From contig JANHCV010000010.1 in assembly GCA_025594325.1 (NCBI GenBank), forward strand, positions 682,001 to 746,000: a stretch of 64,000 nt of DNA. The letters are read 5' to 3'. The position numbers and the translations under genes were made by a program. This DNA is from Blastocladiella emersonii ATCC 22665 (lineage: Eukaryota > Blastocladiomycota > Blastocladiomycetes > Blastocladiales > Blastocladiaceae). Within the stretch, counting starts at the first letter, position 1, and every line of letters starts with the position of its first letter. The notes under the pieces were generated by a model. The model was not told the origin of the DNA. It was given only the letters and a program-made list of their open reading frames with translations, and made no database searches. This document shows, piece after piece, positions 11,093-20,913 of the stretch.

Positions 11093-13252
11093 ATGATCAT
11101 CGCGACGCTCCCGATCCAGCACGACGGGCAGCGCGTGCTCGCCGAGCTGCGCACGGCGACGACGTGGGCCGACGTGGTGGCGAGTCTGCCGTGGCTGCTC
11201 GAGGACGCGCTCGTCGACGCGCTCGAGCCCGAGGACACGGTCACGCGCCTCTACGTGCGCAAGCCGCGCCCCGCTGCCGCCCGCGCAGCCAGCCAGTCGC
11301 CAACCAGCGACAACGAGCGCAAGCGCACCCACTCGGCCGTGTCCGACGACGCGCCCGCTGGCAGCAAGGACGACGACGACGACGAGGAGTGGCCCGAGCC
11401 CTCGGCCGCAAGTCCGCCGCCCGCGCCCGCTGCGCCGCTGCGGCCCAAGTGCTTTGCGCCGACGTCGGCGCGCGTGTACCTGCTGGGCCTCGACATCGAG
11501 CAGTACTGCGTGCGGTTCGAGAACAAGTCGCTCCCCGACGCGGTGCGGCACCACCCGTCGGCGATGCAGCTGGCGTCGCGGTCGCGCGTGCTCAACATCC
11601 CGATCTACGACCTGACCGTGACGCGCGGCGAGCCCGTGCCGCCGGAGCTGCAGCTGCTGTTCGCGCGGCGCGACGTGATCTTCTCGGGCGTCGGGCTCAA
11701 GGGCGACACCAAGTCGCTGACGGCGCTGTCGCTGGCGTTCGACCCGGACCGCATGCTGGACGCGAACCGCGTCATCCACAAGTGGAACACGACGGGCGGC
11801 CTCGAGGACCTCATGTACGCCTTCTCGGGCATGTGGGACGAGTACACGCGGCTGCGTCTTGCCGGCCGCGGCGTGCCCGACGACCTGCTCCCGCGCTTCG
11901 ACGACTCGGGCGTCCGCCTCGCCGTCGGCACCGCCGCCTCGCTCACGTACCACCGCCGCCGCGTCATCGGCCTCGACTCGTGCGCCAACTGCAAGCGCCA
12001 CTACCACCAGCTGCCCGCCTTCACCTACGCGACCAACGACCTGCTGGGCATTGGCGACGGGCCGGCGTACCCGCAGCTCGCCGTCGGGTGGAAGGCCACG
12101 GGCGTCGCCATGTCCAACTGGGACCTGCCCGCGGCCTCGTGGACCCAGGTCATGGTCCTGTACGCGGCCATCGACGCGCTGGCCTCGCGCGAGATCGGCC
12201 GCCTGCTGCGCCCCGTCCTTGAGCCCGCCAACTGGGTCGAGGGTATGCCGACGCTCGAATTCAACCCGCTGTACCGCCCCGTCCACCGCCGCGTCCTCGG
12301 CGGCGACCTGCTCGAGCACATCCGCCGCGTCCTCGCCCACTGCCTCGCCCAGCGCGGTAAGCAGACGGTTGACAAGGCCGCCAAGTTCATTGATATGTGG
12401 AAGCTGCTCCGCGGGTTCCGCAACCGCCCGCAGGTGCTCAAGGCCGCCGTCGAGCATCTCGCGGCTGTTGGCGTCGTCAAGCTCGAGCCCCGCGCGCCCG
12501 GTACGCCGCTGTATACCGCGGCGCACCACCAGCAGCAGAAGCAGGGGTCGGCGGCGGCGGCGGGCAAGGGCGGGAACGGCGGTAACCGCAGTGGCAGCGC
12601 CACGCCCAAGGGTAACAACAACAACAACCGCAGCGGCAGCGCTACGCCCATCAGCGGCGCCACGACGCCAACGACCGCCCCCGCCCCCGCCACCCCGTCC
12701 GCGTCCGCGTCCGCGCCCGAGGCCAAGACCCCGCCCCCGCCCCCGATGCTGATCGCGCACGTGTGCCTATCGAAGCGCATCCCGCCGCTCCGCCTCCCCT
12801 CCCCCTTGCCCCCACTCCCCGCGGACCTGACCACGACGCTGACGCTCTCGGTGCCGCGGATCCCGGGCATCGAGCCGACGCGCGCGACGGTGCTCGAGTA
12901 CCTGGTCGACTACCACCCGGCCCTGATCCTGTACGAGCGCGCGCTCGCGGCGCGGATCGCGAACGCGTGGCTCGTCGAGCTCGGGGACGACGGGCTGGAG
13001 CAGGTCCTGCACGAGCTGCGGAATGCGCTGGCGGATGTCGTGCGGACGCTGCGGAGTACGGTTGCCGCGGCGGTGGGTGGTACGGGAGAGGGCGCGAAGA
13101 AGAAGAAGGCGCGCAAGAGCAAGAACCGCCGTGAGACGATGGGGCTCTTGCTCGACGGGACGGTGCAACATCTCGACGAGGAGGCGGGCGCGCACCCAGT
13201 CGAGGAGCAGGTGAGCGCGCCGGATGCGGCGATGGAGGATGTGCAGGAGTGA
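11093..13252 (+). CDS. DEDDy-type 3'-5' exonuclease domain protein (WRN-exonuclease-like)
   Basis: A single exon of 719 residues. The three exonuclease motifs are recognisable. Exo I is VYLLGLDIEQ with D134 and E136. Exo II is GVGLKGDTKSL with D205. Exo III contains LYAAIDALAS with Y357 and D361, preceded by the SNWDLP phrase typical of WRN-like domains. These acidic residues bind two metal ions and remove 3' nucleotides from DNA or RNA. An acidic Ser-rich linker (about residues 65-105) separates an N-terminal segment from the domain. The C-terminal half (from about residue 390) holds Ala/Gly/Ser/Asn/Thr-rich low complexity followed by a conserved-looking helical region and a basic KKKKARKSKNRR stretch that may be a nuclear signal. 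No helicase domain is fused. The stop lies 37 bp from the TEX9 stop. Confidence 0.8.
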   Translation: MIIATLPIQHDGQRVLAELRTATTWADVVASLPWLLEDALVDALEPEDTVTRLYVRKPRPAAARAASQSPTSDNERKRTHSAVSDDAPAGSKDDDDDEEWPEPSAASPPPAPAAPLRPKCFAPTSARVYLLGLDIEQYCVRFENKSLPDAVRHHPSAMQLASRSRVLNIPIYDLTVTRGEPVPPELQLLFARRDVIFSGVGLKGDTKSLTALSLAFDPDRMLDANRVIHKWNTTGGLEDLMYAFSGMWDEYTRLRLAGRGVPDDLLPRFDDSGVRLAVGTAASLTYHRRRVIGLDSCANCKRHYHQLPAFTYATNDLLGIGDGPAYPQLAVGWKATGVAMSNWDLPAASWTQVMVLYAAIDALASREIGRLLRPVLEPANWVEGMPTLEFNPLYRPVHRRVLGGDLLEHIRRVLAHCLAQRGKQTVDKAAKFIDMWKLLRGFRNRPQVLKAAVEHLAAVGVVKLEPRAPGTPLYTAAHHQQQKQGSAAAAGKGGNGGNRSGSATPKGNNNNNRSGSATPISGATTPTTAPAPATPSASASAPEAKTPPPPPMLIAHVCLSKRIPPLRLPSPLPPLPADLTTTLTLSVPRIPGIEPTRATVLEYLVDYHPALILYERALAARIANAWLVELGDDGLEQVLHELRNALADVVRTLRSTVAAAVGGTGEGAKKKKARKSKNRRETMGLLLDGTVQHLDEEAGAHPVEEQVSAPDAAMEDVQE

Positions 13253-13289
13253 TATGGTTTATTGATCGAAGTTGTTGTTAGCGAATCAG

Positions 13290-14798
13290 CTAGTACCAGT
13301 CGAGCAGCTTGGTGAACTCTTCCTCGGTGAACGAGAGCAGCTTGGCGGCCTCTAGGTGCATCTACTCGCGCGTCGCGGTCAGCACCGTGGCCGTGGCCAT
13401 GGCCATCCTGCCCCCAAATCGTGTACCTTTTGCTTGCGCAGCACATCAATCAGCGCGCTCTGCTTCTTGAACCCGACGAGCAGCTCGCCCTTCTGCTTCT
13501 CGAGCCGCTTGATCTCGGTGGCGAGCCGGTCGTTGGCCTTTTTCAGCGTGTCGACCTGCTCCTTGCGGTCCGCGTCCGCCTTGGCCGCGGCCTGGCGCAG
13601 CCGGTCGACTTCTTCGAGCGCGCGGTTGAGACTACACGTCGCCACGGTCAGTCCCGCTCGCCGCGACGGTGGCCGAAAGGCGTACCGCTTGTCCTTGTTC
13701 TGCGCGTCCGACGACGACACGCGCTCCGACTTCTTGATGGCCGCGAGCTCGCGGACGGCATGGGCGCGCGCGTTCTCGGCAGCGGCGGCGCGCTGCTCGC
13801 ACGCGGCCAGGTCCGCGGCCGTCTTGTCGTGCGCCGTTTGGAGGGTCTGGTGCTGCTTCGCTAGCTTCTTGTGCGCGTCGTCGAGCGTCTTGAGCGCGGC
13901 TTCGGCGGCGGTCTGGGCTTTGGTCTGAGGGAAGGAGGGAGCGGGTGAGTGGGGTTACGGAGGAGAGGGGTGTGGAGGGAGAGAGAGGGCGGTGTACCTT
14001 GTCCCGCGCATCCTTGGCCGCGCGCTCGAGCTCGTCCTCGACGACGAGCAGGCGCGCTTTGAGGTACCGGTTCGTCGCCTCTACAACGACACATGGTCAG
14101 TGCTGCCACCCACAAGCTCTGTCGCCCCGCGGCGTACCGAGCGTGTAATCGTGCGACGGGTCCTCGGTCGCCTCCTGCAGCTTGTCAGCAATCTTCTGGA
14201 TCAGGTTGAGCTCGGCCGCGGGCAGCGAGCGCGTCGCCGGAGCGGTGGCCGACGCGGGTTTCGTCGCGGCGCCGGCGGTCGCGGGGCGGCGGCCGCTCGC
14301 GGGTTTGAGGCCCGCGCGTTTCGTCGAGCCCGAGGTTGGGCGAGAGCTAGAAGTAGGGGAAGTGCAGTGAGCGGATGCGTGGTCGGGTTCGGGTTGAGGG
14401 GCAGGGTACGATGAAGCGGGTTTGGACTCGAACTCGAGCTCCGCGCCGCCGCCCTGCGCGTCCGTGTCATCGTCATCGTCGAGCCCGAGCGACAGGAACT
14501 TGGACACGGGCATGGTCTCGGTGCGCTCGAGCAGCTGCATCCCCTCGCGCTACACACTCGCCAGACTTGAGCCACGTTTCCCCCACTTTGGTACACGTAG
14601 AGCACGCACCACCGCCGACTCGGTCTCGGCGAGCACCGACGTGGCCTTCTTGGCGAGCTCGACGTCGCGCAGGCGGTACGCCTCCTCGCGCTTGAGCAGC
14701 TCGCGCGAAAAGTAGGCCAGCGTGCCGCCGACCGACGCGTCGTCGCCCGCGCCGGTGAAGCTCGTGGTGTCGTTCTCGTAGTCCGAGTCGCTCAGCAT
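13290..14798 (-). CDS. TEX9: TEX9 orthologue (ciliary/centriolar coiled-coil protein)
   Basis: Six exons, complement of 14610-14798, 14138-14549, 13998-14080, 13686-13924, 13427-13631 and 13290-13361, encode 399 residues, close to the length of animal TEX9. The N-terminus holds an acidic start and a FSRELLKREEAYRLRDVEL helix. A Ser/Pro/Ala-rich linker follows, then ATNRYLKARLLVVEDELE. The most diagnostic part is the C-terminus: LNRALEEVDRLRQ, then KRLEKQKGELLVGFKKQ, then ALIDVLRKQKMHLEAAKLLS and FTEEEFTKLLDWY, with the LRKQK/MHLEAAK join falling exactly at an intron. TEX9 is known from ciliated organisms and associates with centriolar satellites and cilia, so its presence implies a flagellated stage. 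The first intron boundary (about 14550-14609) is the least certain. Confidence 0.88.
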
Positions 14799-15018
14799 GG
14801 TGGTTGCATGTGGTTGAGGGAAGAGAGAAGCGGGGAGGGACTGGGGGAGGGAAGTGGAGAAGCGCATGGCGACGCGCCACGCGACCACGCGACGCGTCGT
14901 CCATCCACTCGCGCGCCCTCACCGCGATGCGTGGCGCTGCCGCCCAAACGGAAACGTGTCTCGTCCCTCTCTCCCTCTCCCACGCCTGCAACCTGCAACG
15001 TATCAACAGCCCTAAGCA

Positions 15019-16481
15019 ATGACGAGCGACACCTCGCCCCTCGCGGCCCTGCGCGAGCACGTCCAGAGCCTGCTCGCTGCGCCGTCGCCGCCTGCCGCCA
15101 CGGCTGAGCAGCCCGTACGCGCTTCACTGCGCTCGCGATCGGCGTTCTGCGTCTGACCCCGCCTCGTAGAGCAACAACGGGCACCACCACCACAGCCCCG
15201 CGCCGCTCCCACCCGTCCCGCTGCGGCGCTCGAACAGCGTGGTGTGCGTGCACACGCCCGAGGCGCGCGCCGCGCTTTCGGACGTGTACGACGAGCTGCT
15301 GGACCTCGTCGGGCTCATCCACCCGCACCTGTACACGGACGTGCTGACGCCGCTCGGGTCGCCCGTTATGCGGCCGAGTGGCGCGACGGCGTCGCCGCCG
15401 GCGGCGGGACCGGGAAAGGACGCGGTGCCCACGCTCCTCGCCACGGTGCAGGACCAGCGGCGGCTCGTCAAGAAGGCGCAGCTCGACCTGCAGGTCGAAA
15501 AGGGGCTCAACACGGTCCTGCGGTCCGAGAATAAGGGGCTCAAGGAGAAGCTCGTCCAGATTGTACGTCCCTCTTGGCCTCCCGCCCTTCCGACCCGCAC
15601 TTGACCCTCCTTCGCGTAGGCGATCGCGACCGAGCAAGAGGAGGAGGCCCTGACCAACAAGTTCCTGGTGCGCATCGAGGAGCTGCACAAGGAAAAGGCC
15701 AAGATCATCGAGCAGGTCGAGCGCGAGGAAGAGTACATCACCAACAACCTGCAGCGCAAGCTCGCCCAGCTCCAGCGCGAGAAGATCGACATGGAGAACC
15801 AGCTCGAGCAGGAGCAGGAGTCGATCGTCAACCGGCTCCAGAAGCAGCTCGAGGCGTACGTCTTGCGTGGGAGTACGCGTGGGGTGGATGAGCGCTGACT
15901 TTCTGGGTGTGTAGCCTCCGCGCGCAGCAGCCGACCACGCCCGGGTCCGATGCGACGGCATCGTCCCCGCTCGGCGACCAGTACGCTCTCTCGGTTTCCC
16001 TCCAGCGCGCGCATGCGGCTCACCAACCGAGCGACGTGTAGCGCCTCGCACCGCCGCCGCGGCACCGGGTCGTCGCACACGTCGCTGCACGACCTGACGG
16101 CGCTCCCGCCGCCGCCCTCGCTCGTCGACGTGATGCGCGCCGAGATCCAGGGCCTGCGCGTCAAGATCCACGAGCTCGAGCGCGAGGGTACGTCGCTGCC
16201 AGCTCTTTATCCCTCTCGCACGTCACTGACTTGCGCCCCCAAACGTAGTCGCGGCCAAGACCGCGCAGCTCAAGGCGTGGCGCGACGAGCTGCTGGTCCT
16301 GCGGCCCAAGGCCGGGGTCCCGACCGACGATCTGTTTGCCGACTCGTACGTGATCATGGCTTCTTTGGTGAGACGACACTGACGCGTCGGATCGGGGTGC
16401 AGGCAGCCCAGCTCGCGCCACACGTCGCGGCCGTCGACGGCGACCCCGACGGCCGCGGGCCACGCGACGACGAGCGCGTAG
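15019..16481 (+). CDS. CCDC6-like coiled-coil protein
   Basis: Seven exons (15019-15114, 15170-15562, 15620-15855, 15915-15980, 16042-16187, 16249-16345, 16403-16481) encode 370 residues. The central region, about residues 145-245, matches the CCDC6 signature: EQEEEALTNKFLVRIEELHK, EREEEYITNNLQRKLAQLQ and REKIDMENQLEQEQESIVNR. It is a long parallel coiled coil. Upstream is a His-rich stretch (NGHHHHSP) and a segment with conserved-looking helices; downstream is a short second helix (MRAEIQGLRVKIHELERE) and a Ser/Thr-rich tail. Animal CCDC6 is a cytosolic and nuclear phosphoprotein involved in checkpoint signalling; the role in fungi is not established. It is divergent from TEX9, with 220 bp shared upstream. 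Confidence 0.8.
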
Positions 16482-16515
16482 AGATCTCTCGGACGGACAT
16501 ATCAATGGATTCGAT

Positions 16516-17997
16516 TCAGACATCCTCTGCTTCCTCCGCCACCACGGCCGCCTGCTGCTGGACCACCAACGACGCGGCGCTCGCCCCCGCACTCCCACCA
16601 CCCCCGCCCCCGAAGCTCCTCCGCGCGCGCTCCTCCTTAACCCTTCTCACATGCGCGCGCAGCCTTCCCGCCGCCACATGCATCCGCGTATGCAGCGCGT
16701 AGTTCCTGCACGCGTGGAACTCGCGGCACTCGGCGCAGAACGCGAAATCACAATCCGCACATACCTTGGGCAGGCTCGCGTACATGTCGTCGCGCGCGAG
16801 GTGCACGTCGATGTAGCACGCCGCGCACGTCGCGAGCGTGCTGTCGCAGGCCACGCACACGCACCCGTCGACACACGACGCACACAGCGCGGTCCCGCAC
16901 CGCCCGCAGTAGTACGTCCGGCAGCACCCCGAGCACTGTGTCGCGCGGCACCGCGCGCAGGTCGCGACGGGGGCTGAGGCGGCGGTTCCGACCGCGGGGG
17001 CAGGGGCGCCGGGGACGGGACTCCCCGGTGCCGGTGCGGCGGGTGGGTCGACCTCGCGGCAGTGCGGGCAGTCGAGGACGCCGCACGTCTCGCACCGCGC
17101 GATCTGCGCCGTGCACCAGGTGCAGACGGCGTCCTGGATCCCGTCGACGAGGGCGCGCGGGCACAGCGACGCGACGGGGGTCAGGTGTGCGGCGCAGAAG
17201 CTGTGCCCACACCGCATGCACTCGGAGGCCGGGACGCAGCCCAAGCAGCCGGTGACGGGACACCCGAACTCGTCGTGGTCGGCCGTGTGCGGGTGGACCG
17301 CGGCGCGGCATTGCAGGCACAGGGTGACCGAGAGCGGGTTTGGGTGCGGCGTCAGGAACGGGACGACCGAGACCAGCAGCGTGTACTGCGCGAGCGACGG
17401 CTCGTCGTTCAGGTAGCACCGCTGCAGGTTCGGCAGCGGGTACGTCGCGGCGGGCGACGCGGCCGGCCTTGCCTCGCGCAGGCGCAGGACAGCGGTCGAG
17501 AAGCTCTCGGTGAGGACGGACGTGTCGCCCGAGACCGCCGACAGGTTCGGGAACAGCTGCAGCACCCCCACCAAATCGACGGTGCCCGACAGGATGAACG
17601 GCAGCCACACGGCGCGGACGAGCGGGCGCACCGACTCGGCGTGCAGCCGCCGCGCCAGGACCGCCGCGTGACGCGGACACGCGTGCATCCACGTCAGGTC
17701 CAGGCTGCACAGCTTCACGTTCTCGGCGGCGGCGATGGGCGCGCGGCGCGCGGGCGAGGTAGTGGTCGGCGAGTCCGTGGGGGAGGTAGGGGTTGGAGAG
17801 GAAGTGGGCGGCGGCGGGGGGAGGCGGTGCGTGGTCCACACGCCGAGCCAGAAGGCGGGTGTCGAGTAGACGAGGGTAAAGTGGCGGCGGCACGCGGCCG
17901 CGAACACGGTCAGGTCCGCGTAGTCGAGGTACCGCGCCACCGCGGTCCACAGCTCGTCGCCGAGGTACGGCAGCGTGAGAGGCTCGTGTGATTCCAT
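16516..17997 (-). CDS. F-box protein with a large Cys-rich (zinc-binding) C-terminal region
   Basis: A single exon of 493 residues starting at the ATG at 17997. An F-box-like segment at residues 5-55 (LPYLGDELWTAVARYLDYAD, then a CRRHF phrase) should bind Skp1 in an SCF ubiquitin ligase. A Pro/Thr/Ser linker and a leucine-rich middle follow. From about residue 230 there are more than 40 cysteines, mostly in CxxC pairs (CLQC, CMRCGHSFC, CTWC, CETCGVLDCPHC, CARC, CGRCGTALCASC, CADCDFAFCAEC) with interspersed His. This suggests several zinc-coordinating modules of RING or B-box type, but the spacing does not match one known cross-brace. The C-terminus is basic and then Gly/Ala-rich. I do not recognise a named orthologue. 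Confidence 0.75.
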   Translation of the reverse strand: MESHEPLTLPYLGDELWTAVARYLDYADLTVFAAACRRHFTLVYSTPAFWLGVWTTHRLPPPPPTSSPTPTSPTDSPTTTSPARRAPIAAAENVKLCSLDLTWMHACPRHAAVLARRLHAESVRPLVRAVWLPFILSGTVDLVGVLQLFPNLSAVSGDTSVLTESFSTAVLRLREARPAASPAATYPLPNLQRCYLNDEPSLAQYTLLVSVVPFLTPHPNPLSVTLCLQCRAAVHPHTADHDEFGCPVTGCLGCVPASECMRCGHSFCAAHLTPVASLCPRALVDGIQDAVCTWCTAQIARCETCGVLDCPHCREVDPPAAPAPGSPVPGAPAPAVGTAASAPVATCARCRATQCSGCCRTYYCGRCGTALCASCVDGCVCVACDSTLATCAACYIDVHLARDDMYASLPKVCADCDFAFCAECREFHACRNYALHTRMHVAAGRLRAHVRRVKEERARRSFGGGGGGSAGASAASLVVQQQAAVVAEEAEDV

Positions 17998-18272
17998 GAT
18001 TGTCGTTGCGATTGCGGGGAGTGGCCCGGTCCAGGGCCCGGTCTGGGAGAGCAATCGGGAGCGGCTCGGAAGGAGAGGAGAGGGAGACGCGTCGATCGGC
18101 CGTGCCACGTGACGCTGCATGCTCGCGGAATCTGTCTCTCCGCCGTGTCCCTTGGACGTGCGGTCCAGTCGGTCTGTTGCTGCCGAGCCACCATGTATCC
18201 CTGGGCTGCTCCTGCCTGCGCTCTCTCTCTGTCCATGCAACTGCTAGTACTCGCGAACACACCAACATCGGA

Positions 18273-19125
18273 ATGTCACGCCTCCTCCATGCCTACAACC
18301 GCCTCCTCGAGACGCACCCGTACAAGACGCAGTCCGTGACGGCGGCGGTCCTGTGGTGCTGCGGCGACCTGCTGTCCCAGGTCATTGAGGCCAAGACGGC
18401 CGATGCCGCGCACGTCTCGGTCATCGTGTCGCCTCCTGCGAACTCGAATTCGGGAGCGGGGTCTGGGGTTGCGCACTGCGACGGGGGAGCGCTCGTCCCG
18501 CCGCCACCACCACATCCGCCAGTCCTGATTGCCGCTGGGGGGATTGCCTCGGGCGAGGCGTCGCCGCTGCAGCGCCGGCTCGAGCTCGAGCACGAGGGCG
18601 ATGTCGCGCGGCACGCTGGGATGAAGGTGGACTGGAAGCGCCGTACGTTGACTGCGTACCGCTTCTCCACAGCCAGCTCACACACCTCCTCTAGTCGGGA
18701 TCATGACGAGCTTCGGCCTGTGCATCGCGGGTCCCCTGTACACGTGGTGGTACGCGCGGCTGGACCACGTCGTGACGGGCTATTTCGCGCGCAAGCAGGC
18801 GGTCTCCGCCATTCCCATGTCACCAACCCGCATGGCGGTGCAGGTGACGGGGACCAAGCTGTTTGCGGACCTGTTCATCTTCGACCCGCCGTACCTGTCG
18901 CTGTTCTTCTCGTCGACGAGCCTGGCGAGCGGGATGCCCGTGCGCGACATGGTCGCCAAGTACAAGCGCGACGCGCTGCCGACGTACCTGGTCGATATCT
19001 CGGTGTGGGGCCCGATCCAGGCGGTGAATTTCACCAAAGTCAAGGTCGTGTACCAGCCGCTCGTCGTCAACTCCGTCAATATCTTCTGGAACGCGTACCT
19101 CAGCTACGTCGGCCACAGCTCTTGA
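18273..19125 (+). CDS. Mpv17/PMP22 family membrane protein
   Basis: Two exons, 18273-18642 and 18695-19125, encode 266 residues. The N-terminus (LLHAYNRLLETHPYKTQSVT then CCGDLLSQ) is the typical Mpv17 start, and the C-terminus carries the signature VWGPIQAVNF and FWNAYLSYVGH. The family forms four-helix pores or carriers in mitochondrial inner or peroxisomal membranes. Between the first and second helices there is a long insert (about residues 40-115) rich in Pro, His, Ser and Gly that most relatives lack. The gene is divergent from the F-box gene with about 275 bp between the start codons. Confidence 0.85.
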
Positions 19126-19278
19126 TGGATCGCTCATCCTTGCGCACTCTAAGACTCGCTCATGTAAGACGTAGAAGCAAGATCGATATATATCCCCTTC
19201 CTTGGTGCATGGTCCAGCCATCAGAACCGAAATGAATGGATTGAAATGAATCGCCCTCAACAACGACAACGAACGACG

Positions 19279-20259
19279 TCACAGCGGCGACCCCGGGATC
19301 GGCGCCAGCGCCGCGAGCTCGCGCTGCAGGTGCAGCGGCACCCGGATGTCCGGCAGCGCATGACGTCGCTTGAACGCCGGCCGCCGCTGCGGGCCCAGGT
19401 CGGGCTCGTCCATGGACGATCGCCGCCGCTTGCGCGGGCTCAGCGGGCCCACGTCCGCGGCGTCGGCTGTCATCGGCCGCTCGTGGACGATCGGTGCCCC
19501 GAGCTCGGGCTGGTACGGGGCCGGCGCCGAGATCGCGCGTGTCCGCCCGCCGCGCACGCTCGCCGCGGCGCTCGCCAGCGCCGACGGCGACACGAGCGGG
19601 CTCGCGAGCGCGCCGAACAGGCCCGACGGCGCCACCACGGGCGCGTGTTGAGGGAGGGGTGGTGGAGGGCGCAGCGCAGCGTTGTACCGCGGGCTCGCGG
19701 CCGACGACGGCGAGTGCACGAGCGGCGACGGTTCGGGCGTCGGCAGCGCGTGCTGGTCGATGACGACGGCGGCCGAGCCGGGCGCGGGCCGCGACCACGA
19801 CAGCGCAGGCCGGACTCGGTCACCGGCCACGGGCCGCGGGAGCGCCGGCGGCCGCTTGCGCTCAGAGGCGACGACGCGGAGGGCGCCCGACTCGGTGACC
19901 ACGGAAGCCGCAAGGACCGCCGCGCGGGTGTCGGCGAGCGCCGCGAGGAGGTCGGTGTCGACGACGGCGACAAGGTTGGGGTCACGACGGTGGGGATCGA
20001 CGGCGGCGGACGGCGTCGCCGGCGCCGGCGGCCGCGGATCGCTCGCGAAGGCGGGTGCGGCGTCGTGCACCGAGCACGAGTGCATCATGGCGTGCGAGAG
20101 CACCAGGCTGTCGAACTGGGCGTAGTGCGCGGCGAGTTGGGCGTCGACCGAGCCGGCGGCGGAGGCGGCGGGCATCGAGCGCGGCGGTGGCGATAGTGGT
20201 GGCAGGGCGGCCGACGACGACGAGGAGGAGGAGTGGTGTACTGGCGAGTAGGACGACAT
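19279..20259 (-). CDS. Low-complexity protein, possibly nuclear
   Basis: A single exon of 326 residues rich in Ala, Ser and Pro with poly-Ser near the N-terminus. A helical segment at about residues 35-65 (VDAQLAAHYAQFDSLVLSHA) and several SP/TP sites are visible. Near the C-terminus are a basic PRKRRRSS cluster and a second AFKRRHALP cluster that could be nuclear localisation signals, followed by a conserved-looking helix (VPLHLQRELAALAP). I recognise no domain. Codon use matches neighbouring genes, and the frame is open across its entire length. It converges on the Mpv17-family gene. Confidence 0.65.
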   Translation of the reverse strand: MSSYSPVHHSSSSSSSAALPPLSPPPRSMPAASAAGSVDAQLAAHYAQFDSLVLSHAMMHSCSVHDAAPAFASDPRPPAPATPSAAVDPHRRDPNLVAVVDTDLLAALADTRAAVLAASVVTESGALRVVASERKRPPALPRPVAGDRVRPALSWSRPAPGSAAVVIDQHALPTPEPSPLVHSPSSAASPRYNAALRPPPPLPQHAPVVAPSGLFGALASPLVSPSALASAAASVRGGRTRAISAPAPYQPELGAPIVHERPMTADAADVGPLSPRKRRRSSMDEPDLGPQRRPAFKRRHALPDIRVPLHLQRELAALAPIPGSPL

Positions 20260-20913
20260 GGTTGATGATGTTGGGAGCGAGGAGAGGGAGGGTGTCAAGG
20301 CAGGCTGTTGTCGCCGGCGGTCGGGGGTCCGTGGTGCGGCGGAGGCTGGGGCGGGCTTGGGCGGCGATGGCCGATGGAGCTCTACCGGCGATGAAGGCGG
20401 GCTTGCGGGACACAGAAGGGTCGGCGGTCGGGTCTTATTACTCACGGGTGCGGGAGAGAGAGAGGGAGGGAGCAAGGCCGGGGCGGAGCAGCAGGGACGG
20501 TCGGTCGGCCGGTCACTCGGTGAGAGCCACGTTGGCCCGCACGGTTACTCAACCGGCAAAAATAGATGGCCGCACGTTTCGCTGGGCCACGAGGTCGGCT
20601 CGGCCGCTTCCTCTCTCCTCCCTCCCGCTCGGCCACGTTCATTCATCGCCAGCGTCCGCTGATGGTGATCTCCAAAGAATATTTCGCGGAAGATCAGCTC
20701 ATTCAGCGCAGGTGCTCGGCGGACGAGGATCGGATAAAAATACGTGAGTCACATGGCCACAAATGAATTAAACGAACGGGAAATGTTGCTGCGGTTTGCG
20801 CCTCCGCCACACCACCGCGTGCCGCCCGCCCCAGCGCCGCCGCCCACGGACGCGTGGTGCCACACTTGGGCGTCGAGCGCCGCCGCCGCCGCCGCCGCCG
20901 AACGCCCAACAGT
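20260..20913. other. Intergenic region upstream of the low-complexity gene
   Basis: This lies between the ATG of the 19.3 kb gene and the stop of NME5, both on the minus strand. It contains Ser/Pro-type GC-rich sequence and a GCC-rich run around 20879-20901. I see no gene. Confidence 0.5.

Noticed and set aside
12697-12735. GCGTCC/GCCCCC repeats inside the exonuclease gene as a separate repeat element
   Set aside because: They encode the Pro/Ala/Ser linker of the open frame and are ordinary coding low complexity.
10739-12760. 673-residue minus-strand open frame
   Set aside because: It is antisense to the exonuclease gene, extremely Arg/Gly/Val-rich, and a product of high third-position GC. 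The plus strand carries recognisable catalytic motifs.
13362-13426. Short C-terminal extension of the TEX9 exon (VHDLGAGWPW)
   Set aside because: It is intron; splicing to 13,361 gives the conserved MHLEAAKLLSFTEEEF ending.
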